From Trinickia acidisoli (GTDB lineage Bacteria > Pseudomonadota > Gammaproteobacteria > Burkholderiales > Burkholderiaceae), in assembly GCF_017315725.1 (NCBI RefSeq), contig NZ_JAFLRG010000001.1:2604001-2668000 (forward strand): 64,000 bases of DNA, in the 5' to 3' direction. A program made the translations under genes and the position numbers. Below are positions 40,446-48,399 of this stretch, piece by piece; the first letter of the stretch is position 1; every line of letters begins with the position of its first letter. The notes below the pieces were generated by a model that worked only from the letters and a program-made list of their open reading frames with translations, made no database searches and had not been told where the DNA came from.

Positions 40446-41098
40446 GGCGAACCGAGATCGTGGGCTCGACAGTACTCGAACAATTCTTTGTTGGTCGAAA
40501 GCCCGAGCTTGTGCTGCGCCCGCCTCTTGTGCGCGCTGACGGTTTTTACGCTGCGATTGAGCCGCTGCGCGATTTGACTTGCAGTCAGTCCATCGGCGGC
40601 AAACAGGCGAACGACTTCCAACTCGGCGGTCGTCAGCGCAGCTTCCTTGCCGACCCGCGCGCCCACGAGACTCGCGTGCGCCAGCAGCGCTTCTACCCCA
40701 GGGCTCACGTAGGTGCGCCCCTGCCCGGCCGCGACGACCGCGCAATGCAACTCGTTGACGCCGCCAGCCTTCTCGACGATGGCGGCCACGCCCTTCTCGA
40801 TCAGCTTGTTCAAAATCGCCGCGTTTCGCATAGCGGTAACGACGACGATCGGCACCCCGGGGCGGATGCGCCCTAGCCGATCGATCAACGCAATGCCATC
40901 GCGCGTGCGCGTACCTGGCATCGACAGGTCCGTTACGATCACATCGCAAGCCTGCGCTTGTACGACCGCAATCAACTCGTCGGAATTGGCGGCTTCGGCG
41001 ACAACCTGTGCGACATGGCCTGCCTCGATGGCCAGCCGAATGCCATAGCGGACCAGCGCATGGTCTTCCGCCAATACGATCTGCAAAAGTTTGTTCAC
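40442..41098 (-). CDS. LuxR/NarL-family response regulator (phosphorelay 1)
   Basis: A 218-residue DNA-binding regulator, partner of the kinase whose gene overlaps its stop. The receiver has the acidic pair in LAEDHAL and phosphoacceptor D57 (VIVTDLSMPG), with a conserved-type lysine in VEKAGG. The C-terminal GerE helix-turn-helix (about 150-210) shows LTTAELEVVRLFAADGLTASQIA and SVKTVSAHKRRAQHKLGL. The architecture matches BvgA, EvgA and RcsB. Its promoter must lie in the 240 bp between it and sctJ. Its targets are unknown; the neighbouring secretion genes are candidates. Confidence 0.92.
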   Translation of the reverse strand: MNKLLQIVLAEDHALVRYGIRLAIEAGHVAQVVAEAANSDELIAVVQAQACDVIVTDLSMPGTRTRDGIALIDRLGRIRPGVPIVVVTAMRNAAILNKLIEKGVAAIVEKAGGVNELHCAVVAAGQGRTYVSPGVEALLAHASLVGARVGKEAALTTAELEVVRLFAADGLTASQIAQRLNRSVKTVSAHKRRAQHKLGLSTNKELFEYCRAHDLGSP

Positions 41099-41337
41099 GA
41101 CGTTTTATGCCTCTATCAACGACCGCGATCCCAACGCGGATGCCGTTTCACCCGGCCGGAGGGAGTGCAGCAATCGCGGCCTTCGGCGCCTTATACTTCG
41201 CGGCCAAACGAGCGGTCCCGCTCCTGGCACTGATCGAAAGATCGTCGTTGCGGCCGGCCAATTGCCGAATTGTAGGGACGTGACGCCGATAGGCGGTCAG
41301 AAAATTCTCGAATAGTGGAACATAGGGGCGATTGTGC

Positions 41338-42120
41338 TTATTTCCGGCGTATTTCCCGCTTGCGTTTCGACGCTCGCCAACGCACACGGCGCAGCAACCG
41401 GTCGGCAAAATAGCCGAACGCCATCGAGCCACAGGCCAGGGCAACCAATCGCGACGCTGAGCGATCAATAGCTCGGTCCGCGGCGACAGCGGGCGCGTTG
41501 GCGATCGGCTGCTCAGGGACGAGCAGAACGGCGACGCGGTGGTCGTCCGCGCCCGCTAAACCCGGCGTGCCGTTCTTGACGAGGCTTGCAATGCCTGGCA
41601 CGAGCGACGATAGATCGACGTCGGCGCGATGCTTGACGAGCACCGCCGCGGACGCCGAAGCGAGCGGTGCGCCAGGTGCCGGGCGCTCGGACGGGACGAT
41701 GCGCACACGCGCGGCGATCACGCCGTCGATGTCCATGAGCGTCTCTTCCAGCCCGCGTTCGATAGCATGGACGCGCCTTGCTCGTTCCTCGGCCGGGCTC
41801 GGCGCGACCCCGCGCTTTCCCAACTTCTCGTCGATGCTCGGGCGATCAGGTCGCAACAAGCCGGCTTCGCGCAGGGCCCGCATCGCCCGAAAAAAATCGG
41901 CATGTGCCACGGAGAGCATCACACCCGATTTTTCGGCTTTACGCTCGACCTCGATCCCATGCGTGCCCAGAACCGCGGCGATCTCGCTAGCCTTGCGGAC
42001 GTCCGGCGCCAACTCTAGTTCGACCTTCCGTTCACACCCCGATAAACCGAGCACTGCCACGACCAATGGCAGGTAACTCAACGCCACGCGCAGCGATGCG
42101 GCCCACACGGCAGCAATCAT
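41338..42120 (-). CDS. sctJ: T3SS inner MS-ring lipoprotein SctJ
   Basis: A 260-residue SctJ/HrcJ/YscJ-family lipoprotein that forms the inner-membrane ring of the injectisome. The signal peptide ends in a lipobox (LGLSGC, Cys at about residue 29). The first ring domain covers about 30-100 (ELAPDVRKASEIAAVLGTHGI and DFFRAMRALREAGLL), the second about 118-200 (RARRVHAIERGLEETLMDIDGV, ARVRIVP, KHRADVDLSSLVPGIASLV). A C-terminal membrane segment (VALACGSMAFGYF) ends in a very basic tail. The gene follows sctI by 10 bp and ends the leftward operon. Confidence 0.9.
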   Translation of the reverse strand: MIAAVWAASLRVALSYLPLVVAVLGLSGCERKVELELAPDVRKASEIAAVLGTHGIEVERKAEKSGVMLSVAHADFFRAMRALREAGLLRPDRPSIDEKLGKRGVAPSPAEERARRVHAIERGLEETLMDIDGVIAARVRIVPSERPAPGAPLASASAAVLVKHRADVDLSSLVPGIASLVKNGTPGLAGADDHRVAVLLVPEQPIANAPAVAADRAIDRSASRLVALACGSMAFGYFADRLLRRVRWRASKRKREIRRK

Positions 42121-42130
42121 GTCGGGGCGT

Positions 42131-42559
42131 TCATGTCGCCGCCGTCAACTGCTTGAGCGCCCCCGCAGTCATGCCGACAAGCTTGGCGCCCCACATAACG
42201 CTCATGTTGTACGACGCCATGGCGCGCGCCTGTCGATGCATCGTCATCGCCAGCGTTCGCACGTCCATCCTCGACGCCCATGCGCCGGCCAGATCATCGG
42301 ACAACATCTGCGCCTCGACGCGATGACGCCCAATGTCATCCAAATGCCGCGCCAGGGCCCCAAGTGCCGAACTGCGGGAGGACGCCGCGACGTCGCGAAC
42401 CGCCACCGCCGGCAACGCTCGCTTAACGTCAACGTCCGCCATCGCCGCTGCAAACGATCCATCGCCGATGGACGAAACCGCGTAACGCGGCGCCATATGC
42501 GACGCTTCAAGCGACGCTTCAATGCCGTCGCCACCCGCCTCCGTGCGCCCAACGATCAT
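42131..42559 (-). CDS. sctI: T3SS inner rod protein SctI-like
   Basis: A 142-residue protein in the position of the inner rod gene (HrpB/PrgJ/YscI), directly before sctJ. The last 60 residues are helical and contain RMDVRTLAMTMHRQARAMASYNMSVMWGAKLVGMTAGALKQL, split here by the expected amphipathic pattern; such a C-terminal helix ending the protein is what SctI proteins share. The N-terminal part is low in conservation. ATG at 42559 overlaps the stop of the preceding small gene by 4 bp. The assignment depends on gene order plus the C-terminal helix; direct sequence similarity is weak. Confidence 0.68.
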   Translation of the reverse strand: MIVGRTEAGGDGIEASLEASHMAPRYAVSSIGDGSFAAAMADVDVKRALPAVAVRDVAASSRSSALGALARHLDDIGRHRVEAQMLSDDLAGAWASRMDVRTLAMTMHRQARAMASYNMSVMWGAKLVGMTAGALKQLTAAT

Positions 42560-42756
42560 GGTCGGAGTTGCTGCCCGATGCTGCGCAGCGCATTGATGAG
42601 TTCCGTCTTCGCGTGTCCTTGCACATAGGTGAGTGCATGTTCGGCATCCACGTTCCGCTTCTCGATCGCAAACGCGGTGCCGGCGTGTGCCGCCGACTGC
42701 GCCATACGCGCGTGATCCGCCGCTCGCGCGGCGAAGCGTTCCAAAACCTCGTTCAT
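42556..42756 (-). CDS. Small T3SS-linked protein, 66 residues
   Basis: A 66-residue alanine-rich helical protein with AAGGGG-type ribosome site (42763-42768) about eight bases before the ATG. It has no signal peptide or membrane segment. It sits between the HrpA-like pilin gene and sctI and overlaps sctI by ATGA, so it belongs to the secretion operon. Its size and helical nature fit either a needle/pilin chaperone (as SsaH between SsaG and SsaI in SPI-2) or a second needle-like subunit. I do not recognise a family motif. Confidence 0.7.
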   Translation of the reverse strand: MNEVLERFAARAADHARMAQSAAHAGTAFAIEKRNVDAEHALTYVQGHAKTELINALRSIGQQLRP

Positions 42757-42816
42757 GTTCTCTGCCCCTTGCCGACGGGCATAGCACAGCCACGCCCATC
42801 GACTTCCCTCGAAACG

Positions 42817-43128
42817 TTAAAAGTGAATACCGTGTGCTGCTTTAATGCTGGCGTTCTGCACTTTCGCCCCGGAATCCAGGTGGCCGCTCGCGATGCTGTT
42901 CGCCGTGTCCGCCATCATCTTTTGAATGTTCGCCTCCGCTTGCATCTCCATTGCCTTCAACTGCATCGCTTCCTGCCGCTTCAGGACGTTCTCCATCTGA
43001 TTCAAGCCCTCGCTGCGCGGCGAGCCTGCTGCGCCCGACGAATCGGACAGCGCCGAAACGACCGAGGAAGCAAGCGTTGCGAGCGCACCTACCGCATGCA
43101 TTGCGGGGACTACGGCTGCTATGGTCAT
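42817..43128 (-). CDS. HrpA-like T3SS pilin
   Basis: A 103-residue protein, first gene of the leftward secretion operon, with GGGAG eight bases before the ATG. A weakly hydrophobic N-terminal region of about 30 residues is followed by a hydrophilic helix rich in Gln, Met, Ala and Lys and a C-terminal helix ending KVQNASIKAAHGIHF. From memory, the C-terminal half lines up without gaps with the HrpA pilin of Pseudomonas syringae (AMQAQ...AIQAGKEDS...NAKGISY), with the same size. HrpA polymerises into the long Hrp pilus that spans plant cell walls. There are no cysteines or aromatic residues except the terminal Phe. The call is by remembered similarity and position. Confidence 0.62.
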   Translation of the reverse strand: MTIAAVVPAMHAVGALATLASSVVSALSDSSGAAGSPRSEGLNQMENVLKRQEAMQLKAMEMQAEANIQKMMADTANSIASGHLDSGAKVQNASIKAAHGIHF

Positions 43129-43389
43129 GACTAGGACTCCCTTTCCGCTGAATTCGCGCTACCGCTCTCCCGTGGATCAATCCCTCGAACGACGGAATTA
43201 GGGGCTTAGTAACGGCGGCCTCTATGCGGTTCCGCGGCGCGACGAAATCGGACGCATTCGCTCGGCACAGCGCGGCTCGCACGCGGGCCTCGCGTTACAT
43301 CGTCTGATTTTCAGCCTCGCCATGAGTGATCGATCGCCGCCGCCGCGATCATCCGGCTGTTGCCACTGCCATGAGTATTCGATCCGAAG

Positions 43390-43947
43390 ATGATGCCGAC
43401 GCGCTCGAACACGGCAAGCTCGCTCGCCGCCGCGGATCGGTCCGTCGAATTCGACGACTGGTACCGCGCCCACGGCCGTGCGATCTACCGATTCATCGCC
43501 CGTCGGGTACGCAGTGCCGAGGATGCGGAGGACATTCTGCAATCGACCTACCTGGGCGCTTGGGAGAATCGCGCGGCGTATCGCGGCACCGCACAACCCA
43601 AGACGTGGCTGACGGCCATTGCGCTGAACATCGTGCGCAATCACATCGGCCGCACGTCCGACTACCGCTTCGTGATCGAGCCCATTGAAGATCACGCCGG
43701 TGAACTCGTCGATACGCGCGCGCCCGAACGCTGTCTGTCGGTCAAGCAAACCCTCGTGCGATTTCTCGAGTTCGCGCAGTCCTTGTCTGCCGAGCAGCAG
43801 CGGCTACTGGAGCTGCTGTTCGTCGACAACGTCAGCTATATCGAGGCCGCAACCGCACTTGGCATTCCTGTCGGTACCGTTCGGTCTCGCTTATCGCGTT
43901 TGCGCGCGAAGCTGGAGAAGCACTTCGAGCGAACAGGAGGGCCGTGA
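43390..43947 (+). CDS. ECF sigma factor, HrpL-like
   Basis: A 185-residue ECF sigma-70 family factor. Region 2 spans about 22-90 (FDDWYRAHGRAIYRFIARRV, AEDAEDILQSTYLGAW, TWLTAIALNIVRNHI). Region 4 spans about 120-175 (LSAEQQRLLELLFVDNVSYIEAATALGIPVGTVRSRLSRLRAKL). There is no anti-sigma gene next to it. It lies at the divergence point of the two secretion operons, where HrpL is found in Hrp1-type systems, and probably directs RNA polymerase to their promoters. I could not find a GGAACC-N15/16-CCAC hrp box nearby, so its recognition sequence may differ. Confidence 0.88.
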   Translation: MMPTRSNTASSLAAADRSVEFDDWYRAHGRAIYRFIARRVRSAEDAEDILQSTYLGAWENRAAYRGTAQPKTWLTAIALNIVRNHIGRTSDYRFVIEPIEDHAGELVDTRAPERCLSVKQTLVRFLEFAQSLSAEQQRLLELLFVDNVSYIEAATALGIPVGTVRSRLSRLRAKLEKHFERTGGP

Positions 43948-44022
43948 CGCCCGCTTTGCCGATCCGTCGCGGCGCCGGCGAAGCGCGTTCGCCCCATTCA
44001 TCGAATCAACCGTTGTCGCCTC

Positions 44023-44229
44023 ATGACTCCACAATTTTACGAAACGCAACTGCTCAACGCACTCCGCCATACCGAACAGGTGCGGCAAAGCATGTCACCG
44101 TCCAATCCCGCCCAGTGGCAAGACTATGTCGAATCGCTGCGTGGCGTGTCGCTGGCGAACTGGGGCGCAACGATGGATCTCCAGATGAGATTCGCGTTGC
44201 TGCGTACGGTCATCAACGAAATTCGATGA
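44023..44229 (+). CDS. Small T3SS-linked protein, 68 residues
   Basis: A 68-residue helical protein (starting MTPQFYETQLLNALRHTEQV) encoded between the sigma factor and sctC, overlapping sctC by 4 bp (ATGA). It has no signal or membrane segment. In Hrp1 loci a similarly small gene, hrpF, lies upstream of hrcC, and small chaperones of the EscE/YscE type have the same size. The C-terminal helix (LLRTVINEIR) loosely recalls needle subunits. The ribosome site is weak. I cannot choose between these roles from sequence. Confidence 0.65.
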   Translation: MTPQFYETQLLNALRHTEQVRQSMSPSNPAQWQDYVESLRGVSLANWGATMDLQMRFALLRTVINEIR

Positions 44230-45788
44230 TCTGCATGTTGCAACACGCATACGTGCGCCGCATGTACTCATGCCGCACGTACTCGCTCCGCTTGTTGCAG
44301 GCCTTGTTGCAGGCCTTGTTGCTGGCCTTGCTTTGCTCGCTAGGCTGCATCGGCAGCGCGCGCGCCAACGCGAACGCGAACGCAGAGCTCGATGCGCCCT
44401 ATGCGTTCCAAGCATCGGAGCAAGCCGTGCTCGACGTCCTTCGTCGATTCGCGACCGATCACGGCCTGGCGCTTCGCGTCGAGACAGGGCACCGGTGGCA
44501 AACGGCCAAGCTCGATGGATGGACGCGTGCGCCCACGGGCCGTGCGTTTCTCGAACAGCTTGCGCATGCCTATCATTTCTCGTGGTTCATCGCCGACCGC
44601 ACCCTGTACCTCAACGACTCACTCGATTCGTCGGTTGAGCGGATCGCACTAAACGGCATCCCGGCTGACAGTGCGCGCACCGCACTTGCGGCGGTTGGAA
44701 TTTACGATCCTCGCTTCGGCTGGGGAGAACTCGCCGGTCAAGACGCCGTGCTCGTCAACGGTCCGCGCGCATATCGGGCGCTCGTACGCCGCTACCTCGC
44801 GAGTCACGCGGCACCGGATGACCGGCGGCCCTCGGCGGAACCGATGATCTTTCCACTGCGTTTCGCTCAGGCAGCAGACACATCACCGCCAACCGGAGCG
44901 CCCGCCGTTCGTCCCGGCATCGCCACGTTGCTGCGGCAATTGCTCGCGCGCGAAATCCCGGCCACACAGCCGTCGTTCATCTTACCGGCGCCCTCCGATC
45001 CGCCTCCTCCGCTGCCCGGTACGACGTTTCCGCTAGCGCAGCGGATCGGCGGTCCCGCACCCGCCACCATGCCCGCGCTTGCAGTACCCCGTTTGGGAGC
45101 CGCCAGCGCGATCGGCTCACCTGACGTCGCGCCGGTCGGCATCGTCGCCGACGCCGCGACGAACTCCATCATCGTGTGGGCCGATCGCGGTTGGCGCAGC
45201 GCCATCCAGCAGTTGGTCAATACGCTCGATCGTCCGTCTTCGCTCGTCTCGATGGACATCCTCGTCATCGAATCAGATTTATCCACGGTCGCGACGCTCA
45301 GCGCTGCTAGCGAAAGCGTCTATGGCACCGCCCCGGCGTCTTCCCCCCCGTTCGAACACCTCGTCACCGAAGCCATTGCCGATCACCGAGCTCGCCTGCT
45401 CAATCGTCAAACGCTCGTCGGGCGCATGAATAGGCGTACGACGCTCTCGATCGGAGGCGAGGTGTCTCACGCCGACGCGACGCTCGAACAGCAGGGCGAC
45501 GTGCAAGTCAGCGGCCGCAGCGGCCAGCGCGGCGATCGTCTCGATCTAACCGCCCGCATCGTACCGTCTGAAAAAGCCGGCACAACTGCCATCGCCGTCG
45601 ATATCGACTTGCTGATGGCGCAACCGACCGGCTTGCCGGGGCAAACCTGGGCGAATTCGAGCAGCATCCAATTGGATACCGCCGTCACGCTCGAAAGCGG
45701 CGCGCCACCGCGCTTGATCGCCAGCTACCCCATCGCCACGACGCGTAGCCAGCAACGTGCTATTTTCATCAGCGCCAAAGCGCTATAG
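44226..45788 (+). CDS. sctC: T3SS outer-membrane secretin SctC
   Basis: A 520-residue secretin forming the outer-membrane ring. The N-terminal signal peptide contains a run LLQALLQALLLALL encoded by a 12-bp tandem repeat and is cleaved near ARANA. The N0/N1 domains (about 55-200) show VLDVLRRFATDHGLALRVE. A proline-rich linker follows. The N3/secretin part begins near GIVADAATNSIIVWADRGWRSAIQQLVNTLDRPS and ends in the family C terminus (DLTARIVP, IQLDTAVTLESGAPPRLIASYPI). It is shorter than typical HrcC (about 600-700) but carries all the expected blocks. It is followed by sctD after 21 bp. Confidence 0.87.
   Translation: MICMLQHAYVRRMYSCRTYSLRLLQALLQALLLALLCSLGCIGSARANANANAELDAPYAFQASEQAVLDVLRRFATDHGLALRVETGHRWQTAKLDGWTRAPTGRAFLEQLAHAYHFSWFIADRTLYLNDSLDSSVERIALNGIPADSARTALAAVGIYDPRFGWGELAGQDAVLVNGPRAYRALVRRYLASHAAPDDRRPSAEPMIFPLRFAQAADTSPPTGAPAVRPGIATLLRQLLAREIPATQPSFILPAPSDPPPPLPGTTFPLAQRIGGPAPATMPALAVPRLGAASAIGSPDVAPVGIVADAATNSIIVWADRGWRSAIQQLVNTLDRPSSLVSMDILVIESDLSTVATLSAASESVYGTAPASSPPFEHLVTEAIADHRARLLNRQTLVGRMNRRTTLSIGGEVSHADATLEQQGDVQVSGRSGQRGDRLDLTARIVPSEKAGTTAIAVDIDLLMAQPTGLPGQTWANSSSIQLDTAVTLESGAPPRLIASYPIATTRSQQRAIFISAKAL
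44292..44327 (+). repeat. sctC: Three tandem 12-bp units inside the sctC signal peptide
   Basis: TTGTTGCAGGCC occurs at 44292-44303 and 44304-44315, and a one-base variant (TTGTTGCTGGCC) at 44316-44327. It is in frame, encoding Leu-Leu-Gln-Ala units in the hydrophobic core. Slippage would change the signal peptide in steps of four residues without a frameshift. Confidence 0.85.
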
Positions 45789-45809
45789 GACGAATCGACC
45801 GACGCCGAC

Positions 45810-46556
45810 ATGCTCGAACTTCGCATCCTTACCGGCCTGAATCGCGGAGCGGCACTTCCGCTCGAAGGCGAGACGATCCGCTTCGGCAGCGGCGCCGAGA
45901 ACGACATCGTTCTGCTCGATCCTGGCATGCCGCAGCACGCGGGCGTCCTCGAGCGATCGGGAGACAGTGCCTGGCGGTATCGCACGTGCGCATCGTCGGA
46001 GTCGTGCGGCGATGCCATCGTGAGCGCGACGTTGGCGGAAGGCAAGGCAATCGTCTCTGGTTCCCGATGGTTCGCCGGCCCCGTGTTGATCGGCTGTGAC
46101 GACGAAAGTACGCCCTGGCACGCCAAACCCGTGCCACCGGAGGCGCGGTCGCCCCACAAGCGCGCCATCGCATTGAGAACGAAGCGGACCGCGGCCGCCA
46201 TTGCAGGGATCGCTGCCTGCACGATCGTCGCCTTGCTCTTCACGTCAAGCGGTGCAACGCCAGGCAGAAACGTCGCCGCCAGCGAATCTCGCTCCGCAAT
46301 CGGGCCCGTCGAGGCCATGACGCCGAAGCCCGAGCCATCCGTACGTACCGTGAAGGGAACCGTCTATCCGAGCGGCCCAATCGCGCGGCCTCCCTTCTCG
46401 ATTCGCAGCGCGAGCGCCGGCCCATACGCCTTCGTGGTAACCGATGACGGCCGCGTCCTTACCCCTGGCAGTCGTTGGCAGGCATTCACGCTCGAGCGGA
46501 TCGAACCGGGCCGTGCCACCTTTGCGGGCCCGCACACCGCGGAGTTGACATGGTGA
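45810..46556 (+). CDS. sctD: T3SS inner-membrane ring protein SctD-like
   Basis: A 248-residue bitopic protein. An FHA-like cytoplasmic domain (about 1-95: LELRILTGLNRGAALPLEGETIRFGSGAENDIVLLD) is followed by one membrane segment (about 130-150, AAAIAGIAACTIVALLFTSS) and a periplasmic part of about 100 residues. This is the topology of SctD/HrpQ/YscD. It is clearly shorter than usual (300-430), lacking most of the periplasmic ring-building domains. The gene lies between sctC and sctR, which supports the call. No sctN, sctL or sctQ gene follows. Confidence 0.75.
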   Translation: MLELRILTGLNRGAALPLEGETIRFGSGAENDIVLLDPGMPQHAGVLERSGDSAWRYRTCASSESCGDAIVSATLAEGKAIVSGSRWFAGPVLIGCDDESTPWHAKPVPPEARSPHKRAIALRTKRTAAAIAGIAACTIVALLFTSSGATPGRNVAASESRSAIGPVEAMTPKPEPSVRTVKGTVYPSGPIARPPFSIRSASAGPYAFVVTDDGRVLTPGSRWQAFTLERIEPGRATFAGPHTAELTW

Positions 46557-46611
46557 TGGATAAAAGCGGGGTAATCGCCACGCCGCGCGCCGGCACCCCG
46601 TCGCCGCTGCC

Positions 46612-47265
46612 ATGATCCTCGACCAGCATCCGTTCGCGCTGCTTGCGCTGCTCGCCTTGCTTTCGTTGCTGCCGCTCGCGGCGATCACCACCACCTCCTA
46701 CCTCAAGCTATCGATCGTCCTCGTACTGGTTCGCAACGCGCTCGGCGTACAACAAGCGCCCACGACGCTTGCTCTCAATGCGATTGCACTCGTCGCGACG
46801 CTGTTCATTATGTCGCCGACGCTTTCCGCCTGCATGGACCGAGCGCGCACGGTTACGTTCGCGCCGGCATCGGGTGCGTCGCAAATCGAAGCGGCCCTCG
46901 AGGTCGTCGAACCCCTTAAGCAATTCGTGCTTCGCAACGGAAAACCGGACGAACGCGAGCGGTTCCTCGAATTGGCACGAACGAGCTGGCCCGAGACTGC
47001 ACGCGCGTCCGCCCATGCCGACGACTGGAGCATCGCCGTCCCCGCGTTCGTCGTATCGGAACTGCAGGCCGCATTCGAAATCGGCTTGCTGCTGTTCGTG
47101 CCGTTCGTCGCCGTCGACCTCCTCGTGTCCAACGTGCTGCTCGCCATGGGGATGCAAATGGTTCCGCCGATGATCGTCGCACTGCCGATCAAGCTCTTGC
47201 TATTCGTGGTCGCCGACGGTTGGGGCAAGCTGCTGCACGCGCTGGTCCTCTCCTATCACGGATGA
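46612..47265 (+). CDS. sctR: T3SS export apparatus protein SctR
   Basis: A 217-residue inner-membrane export gate protein of the FliP/SctR family. The N terminus carries a hydrophobic segment, then TTTSYLKLSIVLVLVRNALGVQQAPTTLALNAIAL split over the second membrane helix, the periplasmic loop (about 75-140) and the C-terminal family signature (FVVSELQAAFEIGLLLFVPF, VSNVLLAMGMQMVPP, ALPIKLLLFVVADGW). It is full length. It is spaced 4 bp from sctS. Confidence 0.94.
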   Translation: MILDQHPFALLALLALLSLLPLAAITTTSYLKLSIVLVLVRNALGVQQAPTTLALNAIALVATLFIMSPTLSACMDRARTVTFAPASGASQIEAALEVVEPLKQFVLRNGKPDERERFLELARTSWPETARASAHADDWSIAVPAFVVSELQAAFEIGLLLFVPFVAVDLLVSNVLLAMGMQMVPPMIVALPIKLLLFVVADGWGKLLHALVLSYHG

Positions 47266-47269
47266 CGTC

Positions 47270-47533
47270 ATGCCTGAATCCCTCGTCCTGTTTCAGCAAG
47301 CGCTTCTGTTCGCATTCAAAGTTTCGGTCGCTCTCGCACTTGCCGCCTCGTGCGCCGGCATCGCGATCTCGCTCGCCCTATCGGTCTTTCAAATTCAAGA
47401 TCAAACACTGCCGTTCGCGGTCAAGCTCGTCGTCGTCGGCCTCGCCGTCGTGATCACGGGTCGCGCCGTCGGCCTCGAACTCGTGAGGATGGTCGATCAA
47501 GTATTCGAGTTGGCAAGCGTTCCGCTCGCTTGA
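47270..47533 (+). CDS. sctS: T3SS export apparatus protein SctS
   Basis: An 87-residue FliQ/SctS-family membrane protein with two hydrophobic helices (about 12-40 and 50-75). Typical features are VLFQQALLFAFKVSVALALAA near the start, SVFQIQDQTLPFAVKL in the loop and the second helix VVVGLAVVI. It is normal in length. It packs with SctR and SctT in the export gate. Confidence 0.92.
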   Translation: MPESLVLFQQALLFAFKVSVALALAASCAGIAISLALSVFQIQDQTLPFAVKLVVVGLAVVITGRAVGLELVRMVDQVFELASVPLA

Positions 47534-47544
47534 CGGGTCGCTCG

Positions 47545-48399
47545 ATGGCTGGCCCGATTCATTTCGCTATGCCGTTCGCGGCCGCACTTGCGCTCTGCGC
47601 GCTTCGATGGCTTCCGACGATCATGCTCGTGCCCGCGTTTGCCGGACACGCGCTCAGCGGTCTTGCCCGCACCGCCGTCGCACTGGCGTTCGCGTTGCCG
47701 GTCGCCCCAAGTGTCGCCGCCGCGCTCGCTCGTGCGCCGCTACCGCTCGCGCACTGGGCCGGCTTGGCCACGAAGGAGGCGGCACTCGGTATCGTGCTCG
47801 CCAGCCTCATCGCCGCGCCGTTTTGGGCGATACAGGCGGCCGGCACCTATCTCGACTACCAACGCGGCGGCAACCCGCAAGCACTCGATCCCGCGGCGTC
47901 GGTGGACGCATCTGTCCTCGGCGCCATGCTGCAGCAAGCACTCGTCGTCTATCTCATTCATACGGGTGGGCTGCATGCCCTGTTCGACGTCATTGGGTCG
48001 AGCTACGCGTTATGGCCGGCGCTCGACGCGCTGCCACCACTCGGCCTTCAAGCGTGGGAACCGATAGGCGCGCTGGTCGTGTCGACGATGCGGTTCGCGC
48101 TGTCGCTCGCATTTCCGTACCTGCTTGCCCTCGGTGCGATCGAGTCGTGCTTCGCGGTGCTCTCGCGCGTCAACTCGAAGTTTCCCGCCTATGTCGCGGC
48201 GCTGCCATTCAAGAGCGTGATGCTACTGTTGATCATCGCCATCTCGATGCCTCGTCTGCTCGACGCAGCGGGGGACATCGTCGCTCGACACGCCGTCGAC
48301 GTCCGACGGCTCATGCAAGAAATCGCAACCGCGGCGCAGCGCGTAGCAACCGAAGCGCAAGCAGCGTCCAAGCAATCATCGATCGCCGATGAGCGATAA
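47545..48399 (+). CDS. sctT: T3SS export apparatus protein SctT
   Basis: A 284-residue FliR/SctT-family membrane protein with six to seven hydrophobic helices. Typical are the segments GLATKEAALGIVLASLIAAPFWAIQAAGTYLDYQRG, LQQALVVYLIHTGGL and FPYLLALGAIESCFAVLSRVNSKFPAYVAALPFKSVMLLL, each quoted in part below the family consensus. The start is set to ATG at 47545; a TTG at 47530 would add five residues. The end overlaps sctU by 11 bp. Confidence 0.92.
   Translation: MAGPIHFAMPFAAALALCALRWLPTIMLVPAFAGHALSGLARTAVALAFALPVAPSVAAALARAPLPLAHWAGLATKEAALGIVLASLIAAPFWAIQAAGTYLDYQRGGNPQALDPAASVDASVLGAMLQQALVVYLIHTGGLHALFDVIGSSYALWPALDALPPLGLQAWEPIGALVVSTMRFALSLAFPYLLALGAIESCFAVLSRVNSKFPAYVAALPFKSVMLLLIIAISMPRLLDAAGDIVARHAVDVRRLMQEIATAAQRVATEAQAASKQSSIADER

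Noticed and set aside
43129..43389. Search for an HrpL box (GGAACC-N15/16-CCAC) in the divergent T3SS promoter region
   Set aside because: A CCAC occurs upstream of the pilin gene but no GGAACC-like element lies at the right distance, so no hrp box is reported.
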